Part shown: piece by piece, positions 8,351-15,901 of the stretch
How positions within the stretch are numbered: the first letter of the stretch is position 1
Layout of the letters: every line of letters starts with the position of its first letter
NCBI GenBank assembly: GCA_030040815.1
Contig: JASHSZ010000168.1
Coordinates: forward strand, 1-17,674
DNA length: 17,674 bases
Reading direction: 5' to 3'
Source: Streptosporangiaceae bacterium
Lineage (GTDB): Bacteria > Actinomycetota > Actinomycetes > Streptosporangiales > Streptosporangiaceae
Program-made: the position numbers and the translations under genes
The notes under the pieces: generated by a model
Database searches by the model: none
Told to the model about the DNA's origin: nothing
Seen by the model: the letters and a program-made list of their open reading frames with translations, nothing else

Positions 8351-9538
8351 CTAGCTGCCTGCGAGCGGGCCTGAGCCAGCAGGCAGCTCGAGCCGTGCGC
8401 CGAGCGCCCGGGCTAGCGCGACGGCCTCGTGTACGCGCGCAGCCCGGAGTCCGTCGCGCTCGATGGCCGCCACCCGGCCTGCGGAGAGGCCCGACCGTGC
8501 GGCTACGTCCTCAACGGTCAGGTGCAGGTCGGCCCGCAGCTTTCCCAATGGCGTCATGGCGGCGAGCCCGCCGGCTCGGCGGGCAATGCTGCCGTCGTCG
8601 GCCGGGAAGAACTGAGCGACGAACTCGTCTCGGTCGGCCAGCACGACCTCGTCGAGGTCGGCCGGCCAGCCCTCCTCGCGGATCTCGGTCAGCAAGTCGC
8701 CTGCGAGCGTGATCGCCCGGGCGCCGTGCTCGCTGACTGCCTCGGGTCCCTCCAGCACGGCCAGTAGTGTCACCGTGTCGGCTGGCTCCTCCGCGAGGAG
8801 GATCCGAAGGTCGGACCCAAGCGGGTCTGCCCGCAGCTCCAATAGCCCTCGCACTGGCTCGGCTCGAGGCTGGGGCGGAGGCGGCGCCGGAGGCTCGGCT
8901 GCGGGCGGCTCGCCAGCATCGGCCCGGTGAGACTGCTGGCGGATGACGGACGTCCTTTCGGCCGGAAATAGCAGTGCCCGGAGTCGTTCCTCGGCTGCGC
9001 GGAGGTCTTCGCGCCGCTGGGCGAGGTCAGGATCGGGTTCGCCGCCAGCCGCCTCGATGGCTTCGGCTATCCGCAGGGTCGCCTCGGCTGCCGTATAGCG
9101 CGCCTTCGCGGTCTCCCTGGCCGTCCGAAACGCGTCGACCTCAGCCTGAATCTCCTGGCTGATGCGTGCGAGGCGGGCCTCGCTCAGCTGGGCTGCTGCG
9201 AGCCGCTCGGCCAGGGTTGCTATGACCGCAGCGTCGTCGGCGCCTGCGGTCTGCCGGGTGCTGAGGGCAAGTTCGGTCGCCCGGCGCGCGGTAGCGGCGT
9301 CGGCGAGGCGTCTCCGGAGGACCTGCAGTTCCTCCAGTCGCCGCTGATACGCGTGATCCGCCACCTCCCGCAGGTCGTCAGCGATCGGCGCGGCCGAGCG
9401 CCCCGGCAGGCCTACAACTGCGAGGCCGGAAAGGTCGGCGGACTCCAGGACGGCGACCAGCGCCGCGCCGACCTCGGCGGCCGCCAGCGGCTCCGATTCG
9501 CCGAGCTCGGCAAGCCAGTCGCGCAGCTCGGCGGTCAT
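8351..9538 (-). CDS. Coiled-coil protein with HigB/Gp49-like domain and C-terminal XRE helix-turn-helix
   Basis: A 395-residue protein I do not recognise as a named gene. Residues 1-60 form a small Ala/Leu-rich domain. About 60-195 is a long Ala/Arg/Glu coiled coil. About 205-228 is a Pro/Ala linker. About 229-295 reads LLELRADPLGSDLRILLAEEP, then a hydrophobic LLAVLEG strand and an AITLAGDLLTEI helix, which follows the pattern of HigB/Gp49 toxins of the RelE superfamily. Residues 328-385 are an XRE-type HTH (KLRADLHLTVEDVAARSGLSA, then AAIERDG). A toxin-like domain followed by an XRE domain copies the order of higBA operons but in one chain. The ATG at 9538 is 26 bp after aceE; no strong Shine-Dalgarno is seen, and a TTG six codons earlier is possible. 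It is probably a DNA-binding regulator co-transcribed with aceE. Confidence 0.7.
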   Translation of the reverse strand: MTAELRDWLAELGESEPLAAAEVGAALVAVLESADLSGLAVVGLPGRSAAPIADDLREVADHAYQRRLEELQVLRRRLADAATARRATELALSTRQTAGADDAAVIATLAERLAAAQLSEARLARISQEIQAEVDAFRTARETAKARYTAAEATLRIAEAIEAAGGEPDPDLAQRREDLRAAEERLRALLFPAERTSVIRQQSHRADAGEPPAAEPPAPPPPQPRAEPVRGLLELRADPLGSDLRILLAEEPADTVTLLAVLEGPEAVSEHGARAITLAGDLLTEIREEGWPADLDEVVLADRDEFVAQFFPADDGSIARRAGGLAAMTPLGKLRADLHLTVEDVAARSGLSAGRVAAIERDGLRAARVHEAVALARALGARLELPAGSGPLAGS

Positions 9539-9564
9539 CCGCAGTCGGCGGCCCAACCCGGCTC

Positions 9565-12345
9565 TTACAGGGCGTCGCTGACGTCGAGGTCGAGCCCGTA
9601 CCGGCTGATCGCCTGGCTCACCACTTCGGGCTTGACCTCGCCGAGGCGGGCGAGCTGGGCGAGCACGGCGACCGTGATGGACTGCGCGTCGACATGGAAG
9701 AACCGTCGGGCGGCCGGGCGGGTATCGGAGAACCCCCAGCCGTCGGTGCCAAGTGAGGCGAACGGGGCGGGCACCCACCGGGCGATCTGGTCAGGAACCG
9801 CCTTGATCCAGTCGCTCACCGCGACGACGGGGCCCGGGTGTCCCTCCAGCGCCCGGCTGACATAAGGCGCCCGGTGCTCGGCGTCCGGCCTGAGCATGTT
9901 CCACTCGTCGATCTGCAGCGCCTCGCGGCGCAGCTCTGTCCAGCTGGTCGCGGACCACGTCGCTGCCTGCACGCCCCAGTCCTCGGCCAGCAGACGCTGC
10001 GCGTCCAGCGCCCACCGCAGCGCGACCCCCGAGGCGAGGATCTGGGCATGCGGGTGCTCCCCGGTGGTCGACCAGGTGGGCGCGTCGGCGGCGAGCTGCG
10101 GCGCGATCGAGTAGCGGTACAGGCCGCGCAGGATCGCGCGCTCGAGCGCGTCCCGGCCGCCCTCATAATCGGCCGGCTCGGCGGGCTGCACGTACGGCTC
10201 GTTATAGACGGTCAGGTAGTAGAAGATGTCCTCGCCGTTCGGGTGCTCGGGCGCTTCCCCGTACATCCGGCGCAGTGCGTCCTTCACGATGTAGGCGAGC
10301 TCGTAGGCCCACGCTGCGTCGTAGCTTACGCAGGCCGGATTGGTGGAGGCGAGCAACGGCGAGTGACCGTCGTTGTGCTGCAGCCCCTCCCCGGTCAGGG
10401 TGGTACGGCCCGCCGTGGCGCCGAGCAGGAAGCCGCGACCCATCTGGTCGCCCATCGCCCACATCTCGTCGCCGGTCCGCTGGAAGCCGAACATCGAGTA
10501 GAAGATGTAGACCGGAATCATGTGGGCGGCGTGCGTGGCGTACGCGGTGCCGGCCGCGATCGCCGATGCCATCGCGCCGGCCTCGCTGATCCCCTCGTGC
10601 AGGATCTGGCCTCGAGCGGACTCCTTGTATGACAGCAGCAGGTTGCGGTCCACTGCCTCGTACGTCTGCCCGTGCGGGTCGTAGATCTTGGCCGTCGGGA
10701 ACAGCGAGTCCATGCCGAATGTGCGGGCCTCGTCGGGGATAATCGGCACGAACCTGGCGCCTATCTCAGCGTCCTTCATGAGGTCCTTGAGCAGCCGGAC
10801 GAACGCCATGGTGGTGGCTACCGGCTGCTTGCCCGAGCCGCGGCGCAGCTCCTCATAGGCCGAGTCCGCAGGCAGGGCGAGCGGCCTGGCCCGCACGACC
10901 CGGCGTGGCAGGTAACCCCCGAGGGCGGCGCGCCGTTCCCTCATGTACTGGATCTCGTCAGACTGCTCGCCTGGGTGGTAGTAAGGCGGCAGTTCCGCCT
11001 CCAGAGCCTTGTCCGGGATCTCCAGATAGAGCCGGTCGCGGAATTCCTTGAGCTCGGCGACCGTGAGCTTCTTCATCTGGTGGGTGGCGTTGCGGGCCTC
11101 GAAGTCCGGGCCGAGCGTCCAGCCCTTGATGGTGTGCGCGAGTATCACGGTCGGCTGGCCGACGTGCTCAGTCGCCGCCTTGAACGCGGCGTAGACCTTC
11201 CGGTAGTCGTGACCGCCGCGGGACAGGTTGCGGATCTCGTCGTCGGACATGTGCTCGACCATCGCCCGCAGCCGGGGGTCGCCGCCGAAGAAGTTCTCCC
11301 TCGTGTACGCGCCGTTCTCGACGGCGTAGGTCTGGAACTGCCCGTCTGGGGTGGTGTTCATCTTGTTGACCAGCACGCCGTCGGTGTCCTTGGCCAGCAG
11401 CGGGTCCCAGTCCCGGCCCCAGATCACCTTGATCACGTTCCAGCCAGCGCCGCGGAAGGCCGCCTCCAGTTCCTGGATGATCTTGCCGTTGCCACGGACC
11501 GGACCGTCGAGGCGCTGCAGGTTGCAGTTGATCACGAAGGTCAGGTTGTCGAGTTCCTCGCGGGCAGCAAGGCTGATCGCGCCGCGCGCCTCCGGCTCGT
11601 CCATCTCCCCGTCGCCCAGGAAGCACCAGACGTGCGACCGGCTCGTGTCCTTGATCTGGCGGGCCAGCAGGTAACGGTTGAACCGGGCCTGGTGAACGGC
11701 GTTGATCGCGGACAGGCCCATAGATACAGTCGGGAACTCCCAGAAGTCGGGCATCAGTCGCGGGTGCGGATAGGACGGCAGTCCGCCGCCGGGGTGCGAC
11801 AGCTCCTGCCGGAACCCGTTGAGCTGCTGCTCGGTCAGCCGGCCCTCAAGGAACGCGCGGGCGTAAATGCCGGGCGCGGCGTGCCCCTGGAAGAACACCT
11901 GGTCGCCCGACTCGCCGTGGTCCTTGCCACGGAAGAAGTGGTTGAAGCCGACCTCATAGAGGCTGGCCGCGGAGGCATAGGTGGCGATGTGGCCGCCAAC
12001 GCCCAGTCCCGGCCGGTTGGCGCGGCTCACCATGACGGCCGCATTCCACCGGATGTAGGCACGGATCCGCCGCTCGACGTACTCGTCGCCGGGGAACCAC
12101 GGCTCGCCCTCGGGCGGGATGGTGTTGATGTAGTCGGTACTGCGCAGGCCGGGCACGCCGACCTGCTGCGAGCGCGCCCGCTCCAGCAGCCGTAGCATCA
12201 CGTATCGCGCCCTGCTGCGACCCTGGGTCCGGACAATGTCGTCGAAGGACTCCAGCCACTCCCTGGTTTCCTCCGGATCGATGTCCGGCAGCTGGGTCGG
12301 CAGTCCGTCGCTGATGATGGAAAAGCGCTGACGTCCGGAGGCCAC
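9565..12345 (-). CDS. aceE: Pyruvate dehydrogenase E1 component, homodimeric type
   Basis: A 926-residue thiamine-diphosphate enzyme that decarboxylates pyruvate and passes the acetyl group to lipoyl-E2, feeding acetyl-CoA to fatty-acid synthesis. The N-terminal [17 protein letters not shown] and the [15 protein letters not shown] block are AceE hallmarks. The TPP/Mg motif begins [12 protein letters not shown] at about residue 244 and ends in INCN near 275. The GGHDYRK loop contains the conserved His of the active-site loop. Length fits actinobacterial AceE (about 900-930). The GTG at 12345 is chosen because GAGGAA lies 7 nt upstream; an ATG 29 codons earlier (12432) has no such site and its extra residues look non-coding. 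No E2 or E3 gene is in the window, which is usual in actinobacteria. It is divergent from the DUF3052 gene. Confidence 0.96.
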   Translation of the reverse strand: MASGRQRFSIISDGLPTQLPDIDPEETREWLESFDDIVRTQGRSRARYVMLRLLERARSQQVGVPGLRSTDYINTIPPEGEPWFPGDEYVERRIRAYIRWNAAVMVSRANRPGLGVGGHIATYASAASLYEVGFNHFFRGKDHGESGDQVFFQGHAAPGIYARAFLEGRLTEQQLNGFRQELSHPGGGLPSYPHPRLMPDFWEFPTVSMGLSAINAVHQARFNRYLLARQIKDTSRSHVWCFLGDGEMDEPEARGAISLAAREELDNLTFVINCNLQRLDGPVRGNGKIIQELEAAFRGAGWNVIKVIWGRDWDPLLAKDTDGVLVNKMNTTPDGQFQTYAVENGAYTRENFFGGDPRLRAMVEHMSDDEIRNLSRGGHDYRKVYAAFKAATEHVGQPTVILAHTIKGWTLGPDFEARNATHQMKKLTVAELKEFRDRLYLEIPDKALEAELPPYYHPGEQSDEIQYMRERRAALGGYLPRRVVRARPLALPADSAYEELRRGSGKQPVATTMAFVRLLKDLMKDAEIGARFVPIIPDEARTFGMDSLFPTAKIYDPHGQTYEAVDRNLLLSYKESARGQILHEGISEAGAMASAIAAGTAYATHAAHMIPVYIFYSMFGFQRTGDEMWAMGDQMGRGFLLGATAGRTTLTGEGLQHNDGHSPLLASTNPACVSYDAAWAYELAYIVKDALRRMYGEAPEHPNGEDIFYYLTVYNEPYVQPAEPADYEGGRDALERAILRGLYRYSIAPQLAADAPTWSTTGEHPHAQILASGVALRWALDAQRLLAEDWGVQAATWSATSWTELRREALQIDEWNMLRPDAEHRAPYVSRALEGHPGPVVAVSDWIKAVPDQIARWVPAPFASLGTDGWGFSDTRPAARRFFHVDAQSITVAVLAQLARLGEVKPEVVSQAISRYGLDLDVSDAL

Positions 12346-12762
12346 GGGTGTCTTCCTCGCAATCGGGCCGGTGCGGCCGCGTTGAAGTCGGCTGTCTGCT
12401 CCAATCCTCGTACGCGCCGCCGGAGAGTGCACCCCTACCCTGCGGTACGGACCTACTGGCCAGTAACCCTGACGGCCGCGACGGGGTGGCTTCTACCTCT
12501 ATTTTCGCCTATCAGGCATAGCGCCTTGCACAAGCGGCAGCAGCCGCATCGCCGACTGGCACGGCTGGCACTCCGGGACCCGCCGGGTCGATGCCGCTAT
12601 GCAGCCTAATTGTGACTTGCGTACTGCGCCGACCCAGTGTGAACTGTGCGATCAGGAGCAGCGACGACGCGTGCGGCTGTGTAGACCACCCGAGGCTGGG
12701 CATGTGCCAAGTTCGAGGGTTCTCCGAGTACAGCCGCGGCGGAAAGGACCAGGAGGACTTAA
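12346..12762. promoter_or_regulatory. Divergent control region between aceE and the DUF3052 gene
   Basis: 417 bp without a supportable gene, between two divergent starts, so it must hold promoters for both. It contains the aceE ribosome site (GAGGAAG on the minus strand, 12352-12358), the DUF3052 ribosome site (AGGAGG, 12751-12756) and a perfect 12-bp palindrome described separately. An AT-richer patch at about 12489-12520 is the likeliest aceE promoter area. A TTGCGT box near 12617 is a weak candidate -35 for the plus-strand gene. I could not fix either promoter with confidence. Short reading frames here lack ribosome sites and protein-like composition. Confidence 0.55.
12454..12465. promoter_or_regulatory. 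Perfect 12-bp palindrome, candidate operator of aceE
   Basis: TACTGGCCAGTA lies about 110 bp upstream of the aceE start and about 300 bp from the DUF3052 start. Its CTGG/CCAG arms recall GntR-type (FadR/PdhR-like) operators, but the usual 3-nt spacer between arms is absent. Which protein would bind is unknown. Confidence 0.3.
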
Positions 12763-13191
12763 GTGAGCGCGACCGCGGGCCAGGCGCAGGACCAGCGCGA
12801 CCTGGCTGAGCGGCTTGGCGTCAAGCCAGGCCACGTGGTGCAGGAGATCGGTTACGACGACGACGTGGACGAGGCGCTGCGCGACTCGGTCGCGGCGCTG
12901 GAAGGCGCCGAGCTTGTCGACGAAGACTACGACGATGTCGTGGACGGCGTGCTGATGTGGTGGCGCGAGGGCGATGGCGACCTTGTCGACGCCCTGGTAG
13001 ACGCGCTGACGCCACTGGCAGACGGCGGATACATCCTGCTGCTCACCCCGAAGACCGGGCGGCCTGGCCATGTGGAGCCCAGCGAGATCGGCGAGTCAGC
13101 GCCGACCGCCGGGCTGTCGCAGACTTCGACGGTCAGCGCCGGCCGCAACTGGTCGGCCAGTCGGCTGGTAGCGCCGAAGGCTCGCCGCTGA
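12763..13191 (+). CDS. DUF3052 family protein
   Basis: A 142-residue acidic cytoplasmic protein of the actinobacterial DUF3052 family (M. tuberculosis Rv2239c). It has an N-terminal AERLGVKPGHVVQEIGYDDDVD, an acidic middle (EDYDDVVDGVLMWWREGDGD) and a GGYILLLTPKTGRPGHVEPSEI block with the ASRLVAPKARR end that is characteristic. No signal peptide or membrane helix is seen. Function is unknown; its constant pairing with aceE and ahpE suggests a role near pyruvate dehydrogenase or redox balance, which is inference only. The GTG start is secured by AGGAGG 6 nt upstream. It is followed after 141 bp by the peroxiredoxin gene on the same strand. Confidence 0.9.
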   Translation: MSATAGQAQDQRDLAERLGVKPGHVVQEIGYDDDVDEALRDSVAALEGAELVDEDYDDVVDGVLMWWREGDGDLVDALVDALTPLADGGYILLLTPKTGRPGHVEPSEIGESAPTAGLSQTSTVSAGRNWSASRLVAPKARR

Positions 13192-13332
13192 CCAAGGGCC
13201 AGCCGGCCGCGGTGGCGGTCCGGACGGCAAGAAGGGATCCCGGCCCGGCCTGCCGTTATCTCGATGGCAGACTGTGTTCGTCCTTTCCCAGAGTCCGCGT
13301 TTTCGCACAACCCGCCTGAGAGGAACGGTCCC

Positions 13333-13794
13333 ATGGCAGTGGATGTCGGCGATGTCGCCCCGGACTTCGAGCTGAAAGACCAGCACGGCACGCCGGTGAA
13401 GCTGTCGAGCTTCCGCGGCAAGAAGAACGTCGTTCTGGTGTTCTACCCGCTGGCATTCAGCGGCGTGTGCACAGGCGAGATGTGCGCCATCCGTGACCAG
13501 TTCCCGGAGGTCACCACGGGCGACGTGGAACTGCTGGCAGTATCGGTCGACTCGTTCTTCGTGCTGAAGACGTGGGCCGAACGCGATCATTTCAATTTCA
13601 GCATGCTCGCCGACTTCTGGCCGCACGGCGAAGTGGCCAGGGCCTACGGTGTGTTTGATGACAAGATGGGCGTCGCCGTACGCGGTACGTTCATCATCGA
13701 CAAGGACGGCGTCGTGCGGTGGAAGGTCGTCAACCCCATCCCGCAGGCGCGTGAGATCGCCGATTACCAGAAGGCACTGGCCGAGCTCAGCTAG
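13333..13794 (+). CDS. ahpE: Peroxiredoxin, AhpE-like with a second Cys in a CX4C arrangement
   Basis: A 153-residue thioredoxin-fold peroxidase that reduces hydroperoxides and peroxynitrite, the same length as M. tuberculosis AhpE. Shared blocks are APDFELKDQHG, the active site YPLAFSGVC and LADFWPHGEVARAYGVF. The peroxidatic Cys is Cys46, with Pro39 and Ser43 of the active-site pocket. A second cysteine, Cys51, sits five residues later (CTGEMC), the spacing of the resolving Cys in E. coli BCP; M. tuberculosis AhpE lacks it and works as a 1-Cys enzyme. An internal disulfide is therefore possible here. The ATG at 13333 is chosen because AGGA lies 8 nt upstream and homologues begin there; an in-frame ATG at 13264 would add unrelated residues. 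It keeps the mycobacterial neighbourhood DUF3052-ahpE. Confidence 0.93.
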   Translation: MAVDVGDVAPDFELKDQHGTPVKLSSFRGKKNVVLVFYPLAFSGVCTGEMCAIRDQFPEVTTGDVELLAVSVDSFFVLKTWAERDHFNFSMLADFWPHGEVARAYGVFDDKMGVAVRGTFIIDKDGVVRWKVVNPIPQAREIADYQKALAELS

Positions 13795-13854
13795 CTCTCG
13801 GCTCGCGGGGAACGCCGCGCTCTCTGGTTGATCGGCAGAATCGGAACAGGCTGG

Positions 13855-14208
13855 ATGCCCTGCTATCGGTGCGGTACACGGCAGGTGGACCCGGACCGGG
13901 GCGAGAGTCCCTGGCGTCGCGGCGTGCGAGCGGACCGGCAGGTACTGATCTGCCCGGACTGCCAGCTCGCTGCCGACTGGATGAGTGAGCTTGACCGCTG
14001 CCAGATCTGCGGCAGTGTGCACCTAGTGCGCCGGCTGGGTGAGGTGGAGTGCCGGGACTGCGGCGCGATCGGGCAGGTCGCGCCGGGTAGCACGGCCTAC
14101 TCCGCCTGGTCCGAGGCCGCGGCGGCGGACCTAGCCGAGGACGTCGAGCGGGCGCTGGCGAAGGTGCTCGGGCCGAGCAGACAGCGGCCCCCCTACGCCA
14201 TGTCGTAA
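13855..14208 (+). CDS. Zinc-ribbon protein with four CxxC pairs, unknown function
   Basis: A 117-residue protein beginning MPCYRCG. It has four CxxC knuckles: Cys3/6, Cys33/36, Cys49/52 and Cys66/69. That is enough for two zinc ribbons, the first probably formed by pairs one and two and the second (RCQICG, ECRDCG) by pairs three and four. The C-terminal about 40 residues are an Ala-rich helix ending in a basic tail. The ATG at 13855 has AGG 4 nt upstream; a TTG at 13828 is a possible earlier start. It begins 60 bp after the peroxiredoxin and ends 11 bp before the phosphotransferase, so it is probably in an operon with the latter. DNA, RNA or protein binding are all possible; I cannot name the family. 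Confidence 0.75.
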   Translation: MPCYRCGTRQVDPDRGESPWRRGVRADRQVLICPDCQLAADWMSELDRCQICGSVHLVRRLGEVECRDCGAIGQVAPGSTAYSAWSEAAAADLAEDVERALAKVLGPSRQRPPYAMS

Positions 14209-14219
14209 CGGCCGCGGAC

Positions 14220-15281
14220 GTGACCGACGCAGCCGTTGTCGGCCGGCTCCTGGATGAGTACCACGAGCGGTGGGTCGCGCCAGCTCAGATGCGCCTCCTG
14301 GCCGGGTCCGAGCACCAGGCCAAGGTCAGCTACCTGATAACGCTGCCAGATGGCTCAAAGCAGGTCATCCGTGCCTTCCGGGCCGGCGAACCGGTTCCCG
14401 TGCGCGGCCGGTCGGCAATCGGCGAGACGGTCGCCGACTGGCTAACCGGCCGGGCTCGCACGCTCGCGCTACTCGCCGACGCAGCTTTCCCAGCGCCACG
14501 GCCGATCCGGACCAGGACGGGCGAGCTCATCGGCGTCGCGGGCCCGTGGCTGACCTGGGCCACTACCTTCGTTCCCGGCCCGGTTGCGGAGCCGACCCTC
14601 GGCCAGTTGCGACAGGTCGGTGCCGCGCTGGGCCACCTGCACCTGATCGCCGGTGTGCATGGCGGAGATCGGATCGGCGACGGGCCGCCCGGCCTGGCGG
14701 GCCGACATCCGTCAGCCGCGGTGCCGGCGAGCCGGGCGCGGCTGGACCGGGCGACTGGTGCGCTGCCAGCCGCGTGGCGGCCGATGCACGCCCGGGCCCG
14801 CGCGGTGCTTGACGAGGTGGCGGCCGGGGCCAGCACGGTGCCCGAAACGATCGTGCACGATGACGTATGGGCGCGGAATGTGGTGCAGTCCTCGCCGTCC
14901 GCCGTCACCCTCGTCGGCTGGGAGACCGGCGGCCGCGGGCTCGCGGTGCTTGACCTCGGCAATGCGCTGACCGAGTGCCACCGGAACGCGGCGCTGCATG
15001 GCAACCAGCGGGAGCCATGGCTGATCACGCCGTCGCCGGACCGGATTGCGGCGGTCGCCGAGGGTTATGTCGGCGTCCGCGTGCCGTCGTCGGCGGAGCG
15101 GGATCTACTGCCCGCCGCGGTGGCGTACGCGGCCGCGGTCATCGGTTCGGCGCACCTCGAGCTGGCACTGGCCGGTGGCGTCACCGGTCCCGTCATGGAC
15201 GGGCGGATCGCCTGGCTGCAGAACCGGCTCGCCGTGGCCGGTGAGGTCGCGGCGATCGCAAGGGACAGCCTCACCCGCTGA
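14220..15281 (+). CDS. Aminoglycoside/choline-kinase-fold phosphotransferase with altered catalytic motif
   Basis: A 353-residue protein of the APH family (kinase-like fold). The N-lobe is at about residues 25-120 and the C-lobe after it. The Brenner-type motif reads IVHDDVWARNVV: His213, the putative catalytic Asp215 and Asn220. In the metal-binding motif, normally IDWE, it reads LVGWETGGRG, so Gly233 (codon GGC at 14916-14918) replaces the Asp that holds Mg-ATP. The following AVLDLGNAL matches the family. The start is GTG at 14220, 11 bp after the zinc-ribbon stop, with no clear ribosome site, suggesting coupled translation. The substrate is unknown; chromosomal members of this fold in actinomycetes are mostly uncharacterised and need not give resistance. 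The missing Asp means it may be a pseudokinase. Confidence 0.8.
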   Translation: MTDAAVVGRLLDEYHERWVAPAQMRLLAGSEHQAKVSYLITLPDGSKQVIRAFRAGEPVPVRGRSAIGETVADWLTGRARTLALLADAAFPAPRPIRTRTGELIGVAGPWLTWATTFVPGPVAEPTLGQLRQVGAALGHLHLIAGVHGGDRIGDGPPGLAGRHPSAAVPASRARLDRATGALPAAWRPMHARARAVLDEVAAGASTVPETIVHDDVWARNVVQSSPSAVTLVGWETGGRGLAVLDLGNALTECHRNAALHGNQREPWLITPSPDRIAAVAEGYVGVRVPSSAERDLLPAAVAYAAAVIGSAHLELALAGGVTGPVMDGRIAWLQNRLAVAGEVAAIARDSLTR

Positions 15282-15384
15282 GCGCGTCGCCGTTGGCGTG
15301 GATCACCTGGCCGGTGATGTGCTGCGCGGCCAGCGAGGCCAGGAAGAGGACGGTCGCGGCGATGTCCGCCGCCGTGTCGGCGCC
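15271..15384 (-). pseudogene. 3' remnant of a short-chain dehydrogenase/reductase gene
   Basis: Reading the minus strand, the last 37 codons before the TGA encode a typical SDR C-terminus: ADIAATVLFLAS followed by ITGQVIHANGD. Full SDR proteins are about 250 residues; here the similarity stops abruptly at about 15384, and the upstream frame is non-coding. No Rossmann TGxxxGxG or YxxxK motif is nearby. It overlaps the phosphotransferase stop by 11 bp in convergent orientation. It is a deletion remnant rather than a working gene. Confidence 0.65.
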
Positions 15385-15403
15385 CCCCGTGGCGGTGCGT
15401 GGT

Positions 15404-15428
15404 CCGCTCGCTAAGCCTTTCCGAGCGG
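15404..15428. terminator. Hairpin downstream of the broken small gene, candidate terminator
   Basis: CCGCTCG (15404-15410) and CGAGCGG (15422-15428) form a perfect 7-bp stem around an 11-nt loop. It lies 6 bp past the TAG of the small minus-strand gene. There is no U-tract, which is common for high-GC actinomycetes. It may also be only a relic of rearrangement. Confidence 0.35.
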
Positions 15429-15434
15429 GACAAG

Positions 15435-15629
15435 CTACCAGTCCTGGTTCGGGCTGCCGGTTCGCTGCGTGCTGGCAGCCTCTTCCGCTCGGATGAAGTT
15501 GCGAATGGCGAGGTCGACCACTGTGACCGCGATGTCGCCGGTGATCACCCTGCCGAGGATCACCACGCCAACCTGACCGGGACGCATGCCGTCCGGCTAT
15601 CGCAGAACCACGCAGTCCGTGCCAGACAT
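15435..15629 (-). pseudogene. Small gene interrupted by an in-frame TAG
   Basis: From the ATG at 15629 (AGGG 7 nt upstream) the minus strand reads MSGTDCVVLR, then TAG at 15597-15599, then continues in the same frame as PDGMRPGQVGVVILGRVITG, followed by DIAVTVVDLAIRNFIRAEE and a TAG at 15435. The second part looks like real protein: alternating hydrophobic strand, Gly turn and amphipathic helix. An internal ATG at 15587 could give a 50-residue product, but no ribosome site precedes it. The segment vaguely recalls the AGVVLLGRV...VDLAVRG pattern of DUF2207-like proteins; this match is weak. The product looks truncated at its C-terminus too. The region between a decayed SDR and a tRNA is consistent with debris. 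Nothing else supportable is seen from 15630 to 15781. Confidence 0.45.
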
Positions 15630-15781
15630 GTCCTCGCCCTAGGCATGAACCACTCCCTGCGGCACCAGACCACAATGGCGCGGCGCGGAGAGAGGTCAGT
15701 GGCGGCGCCAGACTGGTGTAACGGATCGAGGCTGACGGTATCGTCTTGTACCTCACAGCGACTTCAGCGAGCCGAGGTCCG

Positions 15782-15856
15782 GGGCGCATAGCTCAGCGGT
15801 AGAGCACTCGCCTTACAAGCGAGGGGTCACTGGTTCGAACCCAGTTGCGCCCACCA
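15782..15856 (+). tRNA. tRNA-Val (anticodon UAC), CCA encoded
   Basis: All arms pair. The acceptor GGGCGCA pairs with TGCGCCC. The D arm is GCTC-AGCGGTA-GAGC. The anticodon arm is CTCGC-CTTACAA-GCGAG with anticodon TAC, reading GUA valine codons. The variable loop is 5 nt, and the T arm is ACTGG-TTCGAAC-CCAGT. The discriminator is A15853, with CCA at 15854-15856. The integrase gene starts 111 bp downstream, so this tRNA is the likely insertion site of a mobile element; the gene is left intact. Confidence 0.97.
15830..15856 (+). other. Probable attachment site (attL side) in the tRNA-Val 3' end
   Basis: Tyrosine integrases of actinomycete integrative elements usually insert in tRNA 3' ends and restore the gene with an identical segment. 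A tRNA followed directly by an outward-pointing integrase gene fits this. No second copy of the T arm/acceptor end occurs elsewhere in the window, so the exact core is unknown and the other att site must lie beyond 17674. Confidence 0.45.
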
Positions 15857-15889
15857 CATCTGATCTGCAGATTCCTTGATCTAACTCCG

Positions 15890-15895
15890 TATCAT
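15890..15895 (+). promoter_or_regulatory. Candidate -10 box of the integrase promoter
   Basis: TATCAT is the best -10-like hexamer between the tRNA and the integrase, in an AT-richer stretch. No matching -35 box is visible at 16-18 bp. The repeats at 15902-15924 would then fall at the transcription start, where a repressor or the integrase itself could block expression. Confidence 0.25.
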
Positions 15896-15901
15896 CGACG
15901 C

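Noticed and set aside
10672..12195. 507-codon plus-strand frame opposite aceE
   Set aside because: Antisense shadow of aceE, whose product is recognisable over its whole length.
12512..12703. 63-codon minus-strand frame in the divergent control region
   Set aside because: No ribosome site, no homology pattern, and it would occupy promoter space.
13096..14022. 308-codon minus-strand frame opposite ahpE and the zinc-ribbon gene
   Set aside because: Runs through an intergenic gap and two genes that are well supported on the plus strand.
14220..15281. Calling the phosphotransferase an aminoglycoside-resistance gene
   Set aside because: Only the general fold is visible, the metal-binding Asp is missing, and the neighbours are housekeeping genes.
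15271..15789. 172-codon minus-strand frame read as a full protein
   Set aside because: Only the last 37 codons resemble a protein (SDR end); the rest is low-complexity Arg/Gly sequence, so only the remnant was annotated.
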